Below are positions 10,421 to 18,670 of a DNA stretch of 64,000 nt, piece after piece. The position numbers and the translations under genes are program-made. The stretch is from Pseudomonas fluorescens (GTDB lineage Bacteria; Pseudomonadota; Gammaproteobacteria; Pseudomonadales; Pseudomonadaceae). Within the stretch, counting starts at the first letter, position 1. Each line of letters opens with the position of its first letter. The notes below the pieces were generated by a model. The model searched no databases. It saw only the letters and a program-made list of their open reading frames with translations, and was not told where the DNA came from. The stretch is taken from contig NZ_CABVII010000027.1 of assembly GCF_902497995.1 (NCBI RefSeq), forward strand, positions 26,555 through 90,554, in the 5' to 3' direction.

Positions 10421-11137
10421 TTATGAGGCGACTTGACGGACGAGTAGCAGCAGTAAGAAATGCAGTGGATACAAGGCATACGCCCACCGCCGCATCGGTG
10501 GCGGCTTGAAATGCCCGGCATGTCGCAACAAGACCAGACCCAGCAATGGCGCGATCAGACAAACGGCGATGCCGAGAACGGCTGCCCCACTGCCCAACCG
10601 GGCCGAGTAATACAGCACTTCCCATTGATTGGCAGCCAGGCAGATCAATCCCGGCAACAGGCTGTAATACCAGGGCCGCCTGATCACCAGCAACATCACC
10701 CACGGCAACAACACCCCGAAAAAACCGAACATCAGTCGTTCCGTGAACAGTGCCGCGAGCACAACGGCAGCGACCGCCAGCAGTCGCGATTGCAGCAGCG
10801 GTTGCTGCCAGCCACGCGCCACCAACAGGCCCAGGACCAGCGTGGGCAATACGTTCAGGGTATCGGGATCAGGAATGAACATTCGGTAGGGCATTTCACT
10901 GATGGCGCTAAACAGCACCAACCACCCCAGATAACGCCACTGGCCGTCGGTCGTTGCGCTTCGGGCCCGCGACAGATTGGCCGCCATCGCCAGACAGAAC
11001 CACGGGAACGCCAGCCTACCGGGCACATACAGGACATCGACGGAATAACCGACATATCGCAGGTGATCGAGCACCATGCTCAACAGCGCCAGCCACTTCA
11101 GCAGATCCAGTGCCCCGTCCTGTTGAGTCATGTGCAT
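10421..11137 (-). CDS. TraX family membrane protein
   Basis: A 238-residue polytopic inner-membrane protein with about seven to eight hydrophobic segments. It starts MHMTQQDGALDLLKWLALLS; DLLKWLALLSMVLDHLRY and FPWFCLAMAANLSRA are typical of chromosomal TraX-family proteins, named after the F-plasmid pilin N-acetyltransferase. No conjugation genes are near, so the substrate here is unknown. AGGG lies 5 bases before the ATG at 11137; an ATG two codons in (11131) is possible. It is divergent from ltaE. Confidence 0.72.
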   Translation of the reverse strand: MHMTQQDGALDLLKWLALLSMVLDHLRYVGYSVDVLYVPGRLAFPWFCLAMAANLSRARSATTDGQWRYLGWLVLFSAISEMPYRMFIPDPDTLNVLPTLVLGLLVARGWQQPLLQSRLLAVAAVVLAALFTERLMFGFFGVLLPWVMLLVIRRPWYYSLLPGLICLAANQWEVLYYSARLGSGAAVLGIAVCLIAPLLGLVLLRHAGHFKPPPMRRWAYALYPLHFLLLLLVRQVAS

Positions 11138-11260
11138 AATTGCCCTGTATTTTTCTGACAGAAAGATCCCGTGTGCTCCCCGGACGACCTTCGGTAAAGT
11201 GCGCACCATCATTGACCACGAAGCTCTTCATCATAAGAGTCTCGATCACGGAAGCCGGCC

Positions 11261-12301
11261 ATGACCGATAAGAGCCAACAATTCGCCAGCGACAACTACT
11301 CCGGTATCTGCCCTGAAGCCTGGGCTGCCATGGAACAGGCCAACCACGGCCACCAACGCGCGTATGGCGACGATGAGTGGACCGCCCGCGCGGCCGATCA
11401 ATTCCGCAAACTCTTTGAGACCGACTGCGAAGTGTTTTTCGCTTTCAACGGCACCGCCGCCAACTCCCTGGCCCTGTCGTCGCTGTGCCAGAGTTACCAC
11501 AGCGTGATCTGCTCGGAAACCGCCCACGTCGAAACCGACGAATGCGGCGCACCGGAGTTCTTCTCCAACGGCTCCAAATTGCTCGTCGCCCGTACCGAAA
11601 ACGGCAAGCTGACCCCGGAATCGATCCGCGAAATCGCCCTCAAGCGCCAGGACATCCACTACCCGAAACCCCGCGTCGTGACCCTGACCCAGGCCACGGA
11701 AGTCGGCAGCGTCTACACCCCCGAAGAAATCCGCGCCATCAGCGCCACCTGCAAAAAACTGGGCCTGAACCTGCACATGGACGGCGCACGTTTCTCCAAT
11801 GCGTGCGCATTTCTTGGCTGCTCGCCAGCCGACCTGACCTGGAAGGCCGGTGTCGACGTGTTGTGCTTTGGCGGTACGAAAAACGGCATGGCGGTGGGTG
11901 AAGCGATTCTGTTCTTCAACCACAAACTGGCCGAAGACTTCGATTACCGCTGCAAACAGGCCGGGCAACTGGCGTCGAAGATGCGCTTCCTCTCGGCACC
12001 GTGGGTCGGGATCCTGGAAAACGACGCCTGGATCAAATACGCCCGCCACGCCAACCACTGCGCGCAGCTGCTGGCCGAGCTGGTGAGCGACATCCCTGGC
12101 GTGGAACTGATGTTCCCGGTACAAGCCAACGGCGTGTTCCTGCAACTGTCGGAACCGGCCATTGCCGCACTGACCGCCAAGGGCTGGCGTTTCTACACCT
12201 TCATCGGCAACGGCGGCGCGCGGTTCATGTGCTCGTGGGACACCGAAGAAGAACGCGTGCTGGAACTGGCGGCGGATATTCGGGAAGTCATGGCGGCCTG
12301 A
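11261..12301 (+). CDS. ltaE: Low-specificity L-threonine aldolase
   Basis: A 346-residue fold-type I PLP enzyme cleaving L-threonine/allo-threonine to glycine and acetaldehyde. The PLP lysine is K207 in LCFGGTKNGMAVGEA; DGARFSNA (around 174-181) is the PLP-pyridine-binding Asp motif. Its place beside the glycine/serine genes fits a shared glycine pool. It stands alone, divergent from the TraX-like gene with about 120 bases between them. Confidence 0.93.
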   Translation: MTDKSQQFASDNYSGICPEAWAAMEQANHGHQRAYGDDEWTARAADQFRKLFETDCEVFFAFNGTAANSLALSSLCQSYHSVICSETAHVETDECGAPEFFSNGSKLLVARTENGKLTPESIREIALKRQDIHYPKPRVVTLTQATEVGSVYTPEEIRAISATCKKLGLNLHMDGARFSNACAFLGCSPADLTWKAGVDVLCFGGTKNGMAVGEAILFFNHKLAEDFDYRCKQAGQLASKMRFLSAPWVGILENDAWIKYARHANHCAQLLAELVSDIPGVELMFPVQANGVFLQLSEPAIAALTAKGWRFYTFIGNGGARFMCSWDTEEERVLELAADIREVMAA

Positions 12302-12320
12302 AGCCCCCACCAGGCTGATC

Positions 12321-12447
12321 GTTCCCACGCTCCGCGTGGGAATGCCTCTCGGGACGCTCCGCGTTCCTGCCTCACCACCGATTCAATGCCGAGCACCGTT
12401 GTGACGCAGAGCGTCACGGGCTGCATTCCCCCGCGGAGCGTGGGAAT
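12321..12447. repeat. Intergenic repeat, GTTCCCACGC / GCGTGGGAA type
   Basis: Inverted arms GTTCCCACGCTCCGCGTGGG (12321-12340) and GCGGAGCGTGGGAA (12433-12446) bracket internal palindromes (GACGCTCCGCGTTCC, GACGCAGAGCGTC). This is a second intergenic palindrome family of fluorescent pseudomonads, found once here. From 12448 to 12640 the DNA turns AT-rich with no feature I can support beyond the promoter region of the next gene. Confidence 0.7.
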
Positions 12448-12642
12448 GATCATTAAATGCTTCACGATCAGAACAATCATAAAAGCATTTCAATTACTTA
12501 AGAATAAATCGCCTCGCCTCAACCACAAATAAACTCAACGCGCAAGCTGTCAAGTCTTACAGGTGTATATCGTAAATGAAATTGTTAAGATTCCATCGCA
12601 GCAGTAAAAAAGCAATTTCAACTTACGAAAAGGAATACGACA

Positions 12643-12855
12643 ATGAACGACAAAGTAAAGATTAAATTTCTAGTAGACGGCCATAACACTTCAACTTTTC
12701 CAGAATTTGACCACTTTGAGTCAATTCCTTATATGAACGCTGGCGACAAACTATATTTCGAGGCCAATAACAGCACGTATACCATTCTTTACAAGAAATT
12801 TTTCGTTGGCACTCATGTGACTCAAATCACGTACGCGATGACAATAGATAACTAA
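12643..12855 (+). CDS. Small orphan protein, 70 aa
   Basis: I do not recognise this protein. It is 70 residues, starts MNDKVKIKFLVDGHNTSTF, and has alternating hydrophobic/polar beta-strand-like segments (KIKFLVDG, TYTILYKKFFVG, HVTQITYAMTI) and many aromatics. A good ribosome site (AAGGA, 8 bases before the ATG) and its own strong terminator 60 bases downstream argue that it is real. The surrounding ~570 bases are much more AT-rich than the neighbours, and it lies alone between ltaE and gbcB, suggesting acquisition. Confidence 0.6.
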   Translation: MNDKVKIKFLVDGHNTSTFPEFDHFESIPYMNAGDKLYFEANNSTYTILYKKFFVGTHVTQITYAMTIDN

Positions 12856-12914
12856 ACTTACAAACAACCAAACATACAGCCACCACTAAAATTTCAGCAT
12901 ATTTATTAACTTGC

Positions 12915-12958
12915 GATGGCATGTAAATTTGCAGTGCGCTGCAATCATGCCATCTTTT
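12915..12958 (+). terminator. Rho-independent terminator of the 70-aa gene
   Basis: A two-tier hairpin. The outer stem GATGGCATG/CATGCCATC (12915-12923 with 12946-12954) encloses the inner stem TTGCAG/CTGCAA with a TGCG loop, followed by TTTT. It faces the plus strand. The rest of 12856-13160 shows no gene I can support. Confidence 0.8.
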
Positions 12959-13160
12959 CATCAACACCCCCACTTTTAAAAGCTCGGCCTTATCGACTTT
13001 TTCGCTAAACCATGCGAACAACACCTCGTTTTCTCCAAGTCAATCCCGTAATTCCGCCCGCCGCATCGCCCCTGAGAATTGGAACCGACAATTACGGTCT
13101 ACATTGTCTGTCGACTGACAAACTGAGGCCGGATCTGTTTGTCGACTGAAATGCCGCCCC

Positions 13161-13250
13161 TGTGGGAGCGGGCTTGCTCGCGAAAGCGCCGGATCAGTCA
13201 ACATCAATGTTGAATATCAGTACGCCTTCGCGAGCAAGCCCGCTCCCACA
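13161..13250. repeat. REP pair, GTGGGAGCGGGCTTGCTCGC family
   Basis: An inverted pair just downstream of the gbcB stop, probably in its 3' untranslated region. Confidence 0.85.
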
Positions 13251-13265
13251 AGGGCTTGGCATGGC

Positions 13266-14366
13266 TTAGAACTCGATCCGCACATCACCCTTCGGCACGC
13301 TGCAGCACGACAGGATGAACCCCTCGGCTTCGTCTTCTTCGGTGATCCCGCCGTTGTGGTCCATGTCGACCTCGCCACCCAGTTTCAACACCTTGCAGGT
13401 GCCGCAGATCCCCATCCCGCACGCTTTCGGAATCAACAGGCCCAACTTGGCAGCAGCGGCGTGAACGGTTTCCCCCGGTGCAACACGAATGCTCTTGCCG
13501 GACGCCGTGAACTCCACCTGATGCAGGTCCGCCACGTCGATGTCCGGTGCGTCTGCGGCGATTTCGGCTTGTTCCACCGCGTCGGCGCGGGCTTCCGCTG
13601 GCGTGGCCCCGAAGGACTCCTCGTGATAACGCGACATGTCGAAGCCGACCGTTTCCAGCATGCGTTTCACCGCATTCATGTACGGCGTCGGGCCACAGCA
13701 GAACACTTCGCGCTCCATGAAGTCCGGCGCCATCAGTTCGAGCATCTTGTGGTTCAGGTAACCGCGATAACCGGCCCACGGCTCGCCCAGACCATGCTTC
13801 TCGCAGATCAGGTGCAGGCTGAAGTTGTCGATCCGCGACGCCATGTGCTCCAGCTCGCGGTGGTAAATGATGTCTTTGGGCGAACGGGCGCTGTGGATAA
13901 ACACCATGTCGACGTTGCCGTTGGTGTCGTAGAACCAGCGCGCCATGGACATGACCGGCGTGATGCCGACACCGCCGCTGAGGTACAGCACTTTCGGCGC
14001 GGTGAAGTCCATGGCGTTGAACAGCCCGACCGGTCCGTGCACCGCCAGCTCCTGGCCTTCGTGCAGGGTGTCGTGCAGCCAGTTGGAGACCTTGCCGCCC
14101 GGCACGCGCTTGATGGTCACCGAAAAGCTGTACGGCACCGACGGCGAGCTGGAAATGGTATAGGAGCGCATGATCGGCACGCCTTCGATTTCCAGCTCCA
14201 GGGTGACAAACTGCCCCGGCTTAAAGAAGAACAGGATCGGCTGGTCGGCCATGAAGCAGAAGGTGCGCACATCCCAGGTTTCCTGGATGACTTTGACGCA
14301 ACGGACGATGTGTCGACCATTGGCCCAGGTCTGGGTGGTTACTGGATTCAGGAAGCTGTTGGACAT
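13266..14366 (-). CDS. gbcB: Glycine betaine monooxygenase, reductase subunit
   Basis: A 366-residue flavodoxin-reductase-type electron donor. The FAD domain has RSYTISSSPS, the NAD domain GGVGITPVMSMARW, and the C-terminal plant-type 2Fe-2S domain carries cysteines in KACGMGICGTCKVL plus a distal Cys in ILSCCSVPKG. It passes electrons from NAD(P)H to GbcA for oxidative removal of one methyl of glycine betaine, giving dimethylglycine and formaldehyde. The start at 14366 (MSNSFLNPVTTQTW) gives the family length. It is divergent from gbcA; in P. aeruginosa both are GbdR targets. Confidence 0.93.
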   Translation of the reverse strand: MSNSFLNPVTTQTWANGRHIVRCVKVIQETWDVRTFCFMADQPILFFFKPGQFVTLELEIEGVPIMRSYTISSSPSVPYSFSVTIKRVPGGKVSNWLHDTLHEGQELAVHGPVGLFNAMDFTAPKVLYLSGGVGITPVMSMARWFYDTNGNVDMVFIHSARSPKDIIYHRELEHMASRIDNFSLHLICEKHGLGEPWAGYRGYLNHKMLELMAPDFMEREVFCCGPTPYMNAVKRMLETVGFDMSRYHEESFGATPAEARADAVEQAEIAADAPDIDVADLHQVEFTASGKSIRVAPGETVHAAAAKLGLLIPKACGMGICGTCKVLKLGGEVDMDHNGGITEEDEAEGFILSCCSVPKGDVRIEF

Positions 14367-14467
14367 GCTGTTCTCCACCGCCGATGGTCGGCCTTATGTT
14401 GGCGATTCTGCGTATAGCGCGAACCACCCATTTACCTATCTGCGACATTCACATACTTATCGCGACC

Positions 14468-14488
14468 AGCCCCCAATTACCGGGGGTT
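14468..14488. promoter_or_regulatory. Inverted repeat in the gbcB-gbcA divergent promoter
   Basis: AGCCCCC (14468-14474) and GGGGGTT (14482-14488) flank AATTACC inside the 285-base divergent region. It is the most obvious symmetry there and could be a regulatory site or hairpin. I cannot say that it is the GbdR site. Confidence 0.3.
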
Positions 14489-14651
14489 GCGCGTCGGGAA
14501 CAGATTGGGCCATGTCGCCCATGGATAAGGTTCCGGACAACGGCGGCCCCACACTCGCCACATACAAAGACGTTGTATTTACACCCTTGCGTAGCAAACC
14601 GTATCAGCCACTATTCGCCGGCCACACAGAATGGCCATGAGGATCAAAACG

Positions 14652-15947
14652 ATGGACGTCACCGCAAAAATCAGCCTGGGCGATCCGCTGGAACCCGCAC
14701 GCAAGGCCACCGCGCAGATGCTGCAAGAGCGCGAGCGCACTTTCTCGCTGCCGCAGCCGTTTTACTCTGACGAGCGGCTGTTTGATATCGATATGCAGGA
14801 AATCTTTCAGAAAGAGTGGTTGATCGCCGGCATGACCTGCGAGATCCCGACCAAGGGCAACTACCTGACCCTGCAAATCGGCAAGAACCCGATCATCGTG
14901 ATTCGCGGCGCCGAGGGCGTGGTGCATGCGTTCCACAACGTCTGCCGTCACCGCGGCTCACGGCTGTGCACCAGTGAAAAAGGCAAGGTCGCCAAGCTGG
15001 TCTGCCACTACCACCAGTGGACCTACGAGCTGGACGGTCGCCTGCTGTTCGCCGGCACCGAAATGGGCGCCGACTTCGACATGAAGCAATACGGCCTCAA
15101 GCCGGTGAACGTGAAGACCGCCGGTGGCTACATCTTCATCAGCCTGGCGGAAAACCCGCCAGCCATCGATGACTTCCTGTCGACGCTCAACCATTACATG
15201 GAACCGTACGACATGGAGAACACCAAGGTGGCGATTACCACCACCTTGATGGAAAAGGCCAACTGGAAGCTTGTGCTGGAGAACAACCGCGAGTGCTACC
15301 ACTGCAACGCCTCGCACCCGGAACTGCTCAAAACCCTGCTGGAATGGGACGACGTCACCGACCCGCGGGCCGACCAGGCGTTCAAGGACCACGTAGCCGC
15401 CTCCGCTGCCGCCTGGGAAGCCGAAAAAATCCCTTACGCCCACGCCAGCTTCGGCCTGCGCAACCGCATCGTGCGCATGCCGCTGCTCAAGGGCACCGTA
15501 TCGATGACCCTGGATGGCAAACAGGGCTGCGCCAAACTCATGGGCCGGATCAAGAACCCGGACCTGGGCTCGATGCGCATCCTGCACCTGCCGCACTCGT
15601 GGAACCATTGCATGGGCGACCACATCATCGTCTTCACGGTGTGGCCGATCAGCGCCCAGGAAACCATGGTCACCACCAAGTGGGTCGTGCACAAGGACGC
15701 GGTCGAAGGCGTGGACTACGACGTGGAGCGCATGCGCCAGGTCTGGGATGCGACCAACGATCAGGACCGTCGCCTGGCCGAAGAGAACCAGCGCGGGATC
15801 AACTCCACGGCGTACCAGCCAGGGCCTTATTCCAAGACCTATGAGTTTGGCGTGGTGAATTTTGTGGACTGGTACAGCGAGCGGTTGCTGAACAACCTTG
15901 GGGCTGAGCCTGCGCCATACCTCAAAGGCGTGCCGGTTCAGGGATAA
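14652..15947 (+). CDS. gbcA: Glycine betaine monooxygenase, oxygenase subunit
   Basis: A 431-residue Rieske non-heme iron oxygenase. The Rieske ligands are C98 and H100 (NVCRHRG) and C118 and H121 (CHYHQW). The mononuclear iron site is in NNRECYHCNASHPELL (Glu and two His), with a downstream acidic ligand expected near the C-terminus. The ATG at 14652 has GAGGA 8 bases upstream and is preferred to the one at 14631. With GbcB it starts aerobic glycine betaine degradation; its product feeds DgcAB. Confidence 0.95.
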   Translation: MDVTAKISLGDPLEPARKATAQMLQERERTFSLPQPFYSDERLFDIDMQEIFQKEWLIAGMTCEIPTKGNYLTLQIGKNPIIVIRGAEGVVHAFHNVCRHRGSRLCTSEKGKVAKLVCHYHQWTYELDGRLLFAGTEMGADFDMKQYGLKPVNVKTAGGYIFISLAENPPAIDDFLSTLNHYMEPYDMENTKVAITTTLMEKANWKLVLENNRECYHCNASHPELLKTLLEWDDVTDPRADQAFKDHVAASAAAWEAEKIPYAHASFGLRNRIVRMPLLKGTVSMTLDGKQGCAKLMGRIKNPDLGSMRILHLPHSWNHCMGDHIIVFTVWPISAQETMVTTKWVVHKDAVEGVDYDVERMRQVWDATNDQDRRLAEENQRGINSTAYQPGPYSKTYEFGVVNFVDWYSERLLNNLGAEPAPYLKGVPVQG

Positions 15948-15957
15948 GATCAAAAGC

Positions 15958-16048
15958 TTCGCGAGCAAGCCCGCTCCCACAGGAGATCGGTGGTGTTCAC
16001 AAATGTTGTGAACCACTTCAATCCCTGTGGGAGCGGGCTTGCTCGCGA
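15958..16048. repeat. REP pair, GTGGGAGCGGGCTTGCTCGC family
   Basis: An inverted pair immediately after gbcA. Confidence 0.85.
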
Positions 16049-16070
16049 AAGCGGTCTCAAATTCACCCAA

Positions 16071-16367
16071 TCAGCTTGAAGACCACCGCACACTGCCATC
16101 CTCCCCGATAAACTCCTCGACAATGCTCTCCCCCACCCACCGCACCTTCACATAACCCTTCAACACCCGATCCGGGTACGCCTCATCCCGCGCATTTTGC
16201 GTTTCCGACCACAACACCCGCGAATGCCCGTCCAGTTCACTGGCGTTGCCATACGGAATCGCCCATGCCCGGCACAACGCGCATGCAGCCCTCCTTGAGC
16301 CGCATAGCAAATGCCGTTGTGCAAATGCCCCCAATACCAGTAATGACAGGTGACTGGTTGAAGTCAA
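16071..16367 (-). CDS. Hypothetical or decayed small ORF
   Basis: I do not recognise it. The last ~65 residues look protein-like (IPYGNASELDGHSRVLW, AYPDRVLKGYVKVRWVGESI, EEFIGEDGSVRW), while the first 30 residues are Cys/Arg-rich and look like read-through. This suggests either an internal start (none obvious with an SD) or a 5'-truncated remnant. It lies downstream of gbcA in the opposite direction, beside the DnaA-box repeats. Confidence 0.35.
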   Translation of the reverse strand: MTSTSHLSLLVLGAFAQRHLLCGSRRAACALCRAWAIPYGNASELDGHSRVLWSETQNARDEAYPDRVLKGYVKVRWVGESIVEEFIGEDGSVRWSSS

Positions 16368-16429
16368 AACGGGCCTTAGAACTGTATGAAATCTGATCTA
16401 TAGCGTTCAGGCCTATGCGGAACGTGGCT

Positions 16430-17000
16430 TGCAGGGTTTGGCGAACAAGTTATCCACAACTCCACCCACAGCTAATGGGGACAAGTCGGAATCTTTGGAA
16501 AATTTATTCACAGAATGCGAAAAAAATCCGTGACTTATCTTGAAACAGGGTTCCAGACCACAGTTGGTTGTTTTTTGATCTAAAGTCTACAAGCCACGGT
16601 TTACCTGGCCCGCAGAGGATGGCGAACACCTTATCCACAGAAGCGCCAACAGACTTTGGGGGCAACTTTGGCAATTCTGTGGAAAACCGCGGGAACCCGC
16701 GATAAATCGGGGCTTGCGAAAGGTATTCAAGAATAAAGCAGTGATTTGGCTATTTTTTAATCAGACGCCTGACAAGCCCGGTTTATATGGGCTGTAGCCG
16801 ACAGCAAACATCTTATCCACAGAAGCGCCAACAGAGATTGGGGGCAAGTATTGGCCCGCGAACACCCTTATCTTCTGGAAAAAGCTCGTGAAAACCGTGA
16901 GTTAGGCTGGTTGTTTTTCGTACGAAGGCTTGCAGGGCTTGTTTTACATGGGGTGCAGCGAGGGGCGAACATGTTATCCACAGAAGCGCTAACAGGGATT
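16430..17000. repeat. Four diverged ~180-bp repeats, each with a DnaA box
   Basis: Perfect TTATCCACA boxes lie at 16450-16458, 16631-16639, 16813-16821 and 16974-16982, all in the same orientation, with spacings of 181, 182 and 161 bases. Each is preceded by GGCGAACA-like sequence. Units 2-4 continue as AGAAGCGCCAACAG and then TTGGGGGCAA or a variant. Upstream of each box are similar GC..GGTTTACATGGG-like and T-run (TTGTTTTTT) segments. Extra relaxed boxes are TTATTCACA (16504-16512) and, on the minus strand, TTTTCCACA (16678-16686). No gene is visible in 16368-17143. Confidence 0.8.
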
Positions 17001-17022
17001 GTGGGTAAAAGGAAAAAATCCC

Positions 17023-17127
17023 TGTAGGAGCTGGCTTGTCGGATCGCCGCACCGCGGCGAAGGGGCGTAACAGTCAACATAGATGTTGAATGTGATGGCC
17101 TCTTCGCTGGCAAGCCAGCTCTTACAA
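17023..17127. repeat. REP pair variant (GTAGGAGCTGGCTTG)
   Basis: A third REP subtype whose left arm carries the additional GTCGGATCGCCGC segment. It sits next to the end of the GNAT acetyltransferase gene. Confidence 0.75.
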
Positions 17128-17143
17128 GGGTTTGGTTAGCGCC

Positions 17144-17710
17144 TTACGGGCGGTACATCAGATAGGCCTCACCCCTCACCCGAATCATCGGATGTGGCGT
17201 GATCTGGCACGTATCGACAATACGAAAGCCATGTCGCTCGTAAAACCGCCGGGCGCCGGCATTCGCGGCGTAGTCGATCAGGCTCAAGCCGTTGAGCCCG
17301 AGCTGGTTGGCACGATCGTAGGCGTAGTCGAGGAATTGCTTGCCCAGGCCCTGGTTCCGCCAGCCCTCATGCAGCGCCAGGCTGGAAATGTAGAGGGTGT
17401 CGGGGATTTCCATCGTCGCGTAGGGCGCCAGGACCGGGTCGGTCACAGGCGTAGCCAGCGGATCGTGACGCATCACGTAGCTGTGCATCATGCCAATGAC
17501 TTGGTCGTCCGACTCTGCGATAAGGCAGTTCTGCCAGGAGAAGTCCACGTTGTCACGGGCATATCGAATGGCGCCGACGTCCAGCAGATCCTGGCCGGGC
17601 TGTGCCAATTGGCTCCAGATGTAATCGGCAGTCCCCTCTGATGTGATCTGGAACAAACGCGCAATTTCCCGCGCATCCGCACGCACGGCTAAACGAAACT
17701 CAACTGCCAT
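17144..17710 (-). CDS. GNAT family N-acetyltransferase
   Basis: A 188-residue GCN5-type acetyltransferase starting MAVEFRLAVRADAREIARLF. The acetyl-CoA-binding region is LALHEGWRNQGLGKQFLDYAY (motif A: R/Q-x-x-G-x-G), followed by the motif B segment GLSLIDYAANAGARRFYERHGF. The start at 17710 is chosen because upstream sequence is REP DNA. It follows etfB in the same direction, but a REP pair separates them. The substrate is unknown. Confidence 0.8.
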   Translation of the reverse strand: MAVEFRLAVRADAREIARLFQITSEGTADYIWSQLAQPGQDLLDVGAIRYARDNVDFSWQNCLIAESDDQVIGMMHSYVMRHDPLATPVTDPVLAPYATMEIPDTLYISSLALHEGWRNQGLGKQFLDYAYDRANQLGLNGLSLIDYAANAGARRFYERHGFRIVDTCQITPHPMIRVRGEAYLMYRP

Positions 17711-17744
17711 TATTTCCCCATAAATGTCGGTGACACGAACATCC

Positions 17745-17862
17745 TGTGGGAGCGGGCTTGCTCCGGGCGGCGTTCCGACGAAAGCGGTGTGGCAGGCAAT
17801 TTTAATGTCGACTGACACGCCGTCTTCGTCGGAACGCCGCCCGGAGCAAGCCCGCTCCCACA
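17745..17862. repeat. Extended REP pair with CCGGGCGGCGTTCCGAC arms
   Basis: Both arms carry the same extra segment (17762-17779 and its complement at 17827-17843), so the insert was duplicated symmetrically. It lies between etfB and the GNAT gene. Confidence 0.8.
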
Positions 17863-17884
17863 TTGGTTCTGTGCTGATTAGCTG

Positions 17885-18655
17885 TTAGCGGACCACGCCT
17901 TCTTCAATCAGCAGCTTGAGAATCGCCTCAGCCCCCGCCTCGGGACTCAGCCCTTTGAGCACCTGCCCACCGCCACCACTGGCCTTGGCCGTGGCCGCCT
18001 TCATCCGGTCAGCACCACTTTTGGCCTTGATCACCTTCAAGCGTTTAGGCCGTGGTTTGGCTGGCTGCAGCGTGGCGACGGCAAGCAACTCATCATCGAC
18101 CACATCAACTTCATCCGCCTGCAGCACACCGCGTCGAGCCGGACCATAAGCGCTCTGCCGAGGCTTCGGCGCGGCGTTATCCACAGTCGCGAGAAACGGC
18201 AACCGCACTTTCAACCGACGACGCTGACCCCGGGGCAAGGCTTGCAGTACCAGGGCCGAGCTGCCGTCGATGGATTCAACCTGGGCCAGCCCCACCACCA
18301 GCGGCCAGCCAAGACTTTCGGCCAGCAGGAACGGCAGCATGCCGGAGCCTTCGCCGGTTTCCGCCTGACTGCCGGTCAATACGACCTGAGCGCCGGCGTC
18401 ACGCAAATAGGCGGTCAATGCGGGCAGCGCATCGGCGCCGACCGGTTGTTCCAGCACATGCAGCTGTTCCAGTCCCATGCCCAGGTAAGCGCGCAACGCC
18501 GGTTCCGCGACGTCGCCGGCATGCAGCACTTGCAGGTTATCCCCCGCCAGTTGCAGGCCCAGTTCCACCGCCCGCGCATCCTGTTCCGCGCGACGTGGCC
18601 GGCCGGAGGTCGGGTGGGCGCCGATGGACACCAGGCTGATGATTTTCGTGCTCAT
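17885..18655 (-). CDS. etfB: Electron transfer flavoprotein beta subunit (dimethylglycine operon)
   Basis: A 256-residue EtfB-type subunit with the N-terminal VSIGAHPTSGRPRRAEQDARAVEL region and a nucleotide-fold segment (LTGSQAETGEGSGMLPFLLAESLGWP). The Ala/Lys-rich tail is unlike housekeeping EtfB. It pairs with the upstream etfA (15-base gap) and lies downstream of dgcA-dgcB, so it probably takes electrons from dimethylglycine demethylation towards the quinone pool. A separate housekeeping ETF is expected elsewhere in the genome. Confidence 0.85.
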   Translation of the reverse strand: MSTKIISLVSIGAHPTSGRPRRAEQDARAVELGLQLAGDNLQVLHAGDVAEPALRAYLGMGLEQLHVLEQPVGADALPALTAYLRDAGAQVVLTGSQAETGEGSGMLPFLLAESLGWPLVVGLAQVESIDGSSALVLQALPRGQRRRLKVRLPFLATVDNAAPKPRQSAYGPARRGVLQADEVDVVDDELLAVATLQPAKPRPKRLKVIKAKSGADRMKAATAKASGGGGQVLKGLSPEAGAEAILKLLIEEGVVR

Positions 18656-18670
18656 AACCCTTTCCTTTCC

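Noticed and set aside
12827..13024. Minus-strand ORF of 65 codons downstream of the 70-aa gene
   Set aside because: No SD, and it spans the terminator hairpin of the plus-strand gene; looks fortuitous in AT-rich DNA.
16430..17000. Chromosomal or plasmid replication origin
   Set aside because: DnaA boxes are present, but no AT-rich unwinding region with 13-mers, no dnaA/dnaN/parAB/rep gene, and the surroundings are metabolic.
18180..18190. Single TTATCCACA matches inside etfB and etfA, and beside the REP at 22006
   Set aside because: Isolated matches in coding or REP sequence without the repeat context seen at 16.4-17.0 kb.
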